Source: Planctomycetota bacterium
Lineage (GTDB): Bacteria; Planctomycetota; Planctomycetia; Pirellulales; Pirellulaceae
Direction of reading: 5' to 3'
Length of the DNA: 5,376 nucleotides
NCBI GenBank assembly: GCA_019347795.1
Contig: JAHWKS010000468.1
Span: 1 to 5,376 of the forward strand
Part shown: positions 5,073-5,376 of the stretch, in pieces
Position numbering within the stretch: position 1 is the first letter of the stretch
How the letters are laid out: each line of letters opens with the position of its first letter
Made by a program: the position numbers and the translations under genes
Notes under the pieces: model-generated
Seen by the model: only the letters and a program-made list of their open reading frames with translations
Told to the model about the DNA's origin: nothing
The model's database searches: none

Positions 5073-5161
5073 CGGGCGAGCGCTGCACCGGTGCCGAACG
5101 CCAGCAACGTGCCACATTCGGAAGCCGAACCAGCGATGAATTGGCGACGATCGTGCGGCAC
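5033..5161 (-). pseudogene. Possible N-terminal fragment of a Tat-exported protein (42 aa)
   Basis: From GTG 5161 a 42-codon minus frame reads PHDRRQFIAGSASECGTLLAFGTGAALARY and then unlike residues to TGA at 5033-5035. RRQFIAGSA resembles the twin-arginine motif and the next 16 residues are fairly hydrophobic, as in Tat signals of oxidoreductases. The frame ends inside the opposite-strand LamG relic, so any real part covers only about 5073-5161. There is no good ribosome site before the GTG. This could well be a chance match. Confidence 0.2.
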
Positions 5162-5376
5162 CGGAGAAGATCAACGGCTAAGCGGCGTCAGCCACGGCCA
5201 CGGCGCGGGGTTCAGCAAGGGGATTCAGGCGTGACACGTGGCAACGCCGGACGTTGGAGGGACTGACGGGAGGAAAGGCTTCTTCGTCGTTCTACTTGCG
5301 CGACTCGTTGCGGGCAAGCGCGTTTTGAAGTTGCGCGGTTTAGGTGTCAATTACACGGAAGTCCTGTATTCTGGCG
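5073..5376. other. Right-hand 304 bases without a supported gene
   Basis: Beyond the possible Tat fragment I see no credible coding frame. The plus frame 5060-5266 is an Arg-rich shadow with no recognised motif, and the minus frames are broken by stops. Short local features are a CCACGG duplication near 5191-5203 and a 5-bp hairpin (ggcgt 5228-5232, acgcc 5244-5248) around a CACGTG. A perfect minus-strand TTGACA at 5350-5345 has no matching -10 box 17 bases on. The stretch reads as degraded or intergenic DNA. Confidence 0.5.

Noticed and set aside
5322..5350. Minus-strand promoter from a perfect TTGACA at 5350-5345
   Set aside because: The position 17 bases downstream reads CAAAAC rather than a -10 box, and no gene follows.
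1..5376. CRISPR array, tRNA, rRNA or phage/defence cassette
   Set aside because: No regularly spaced repeats, clover-leaf sequence or recognisable defence or phage protein was found on either strand.

Overview
The window looks like a chromosomal stretch of a GC-rich bacterium, most probably a planctomycete. That placement is inference. It rests on the gene mix (a single-domain GDP-mannose pyrophosphorylase, two tiny two-helix membrane proteins, a LamG-type relic, an IS4-type transposase relic), high GC, weak Shine-Dalgarno signals and several non-ATG starts. No rRNA, tRNA, CRISPR array or intact mobile element is visible.

Layout, left to right. (a) Positions 3-560 (+) hold the middle part of an IS4-type transposase. 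It enters from beyond the left edge and loses its catalytic C-terminus about 5 bases before the stop codon of the next gene. (b) Positions 511-3292 (-) hold five genes read right to left: manC (mannose-1-phosphate guanylyltransferase), two small membrane proteins, a one-domain cupin, and a TfoX/Sxy N-terminal-like protein. The first four are tightly spaced (26, 12 and 49 bases) and could be one operon. The TfoX-like gene lies 232 bases further on and has its own recognisable promoter and a leader with nested inverted repeats. (c) Positions 3409-4122 (+) hold a calcineurin-like metallophosphoesterase with LpxH-type architecture, divergent from manC and with a candidate promoter in the shared spacer. 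(d) Positions 4123-4209 carry a nested inverted repeat between convergent genes. (e) Positions 4210-4506 (-) hold a small helical protein that looks like a lipoprotein without its signal peptide. (f) Positions 4620-5072 (+) hold a LamG/concanavalin-like gene relic broken by an in-frame TAG. (g) Positions 5073-5376 hold no convincing gene, only a short minus-strand frame resembling a Tat signal.

The core (manC and the metallophosphoesterase) fits cell-envelope work: GDP-mannose for glycans, and a phosphoesterase of the family that contains the lipid A enzyme LpxH. Both ends of the window look decayed (transposase fragment on the left; signal-less lipoprotein, LamG relic and orphan fragments on the right). 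I did not find a clear new multi-gene system. The best leads are the structured leader of the TfoX-like gene, the two small membrane proteins coupled to manC, and the apparently frameshifted lipoprotein.
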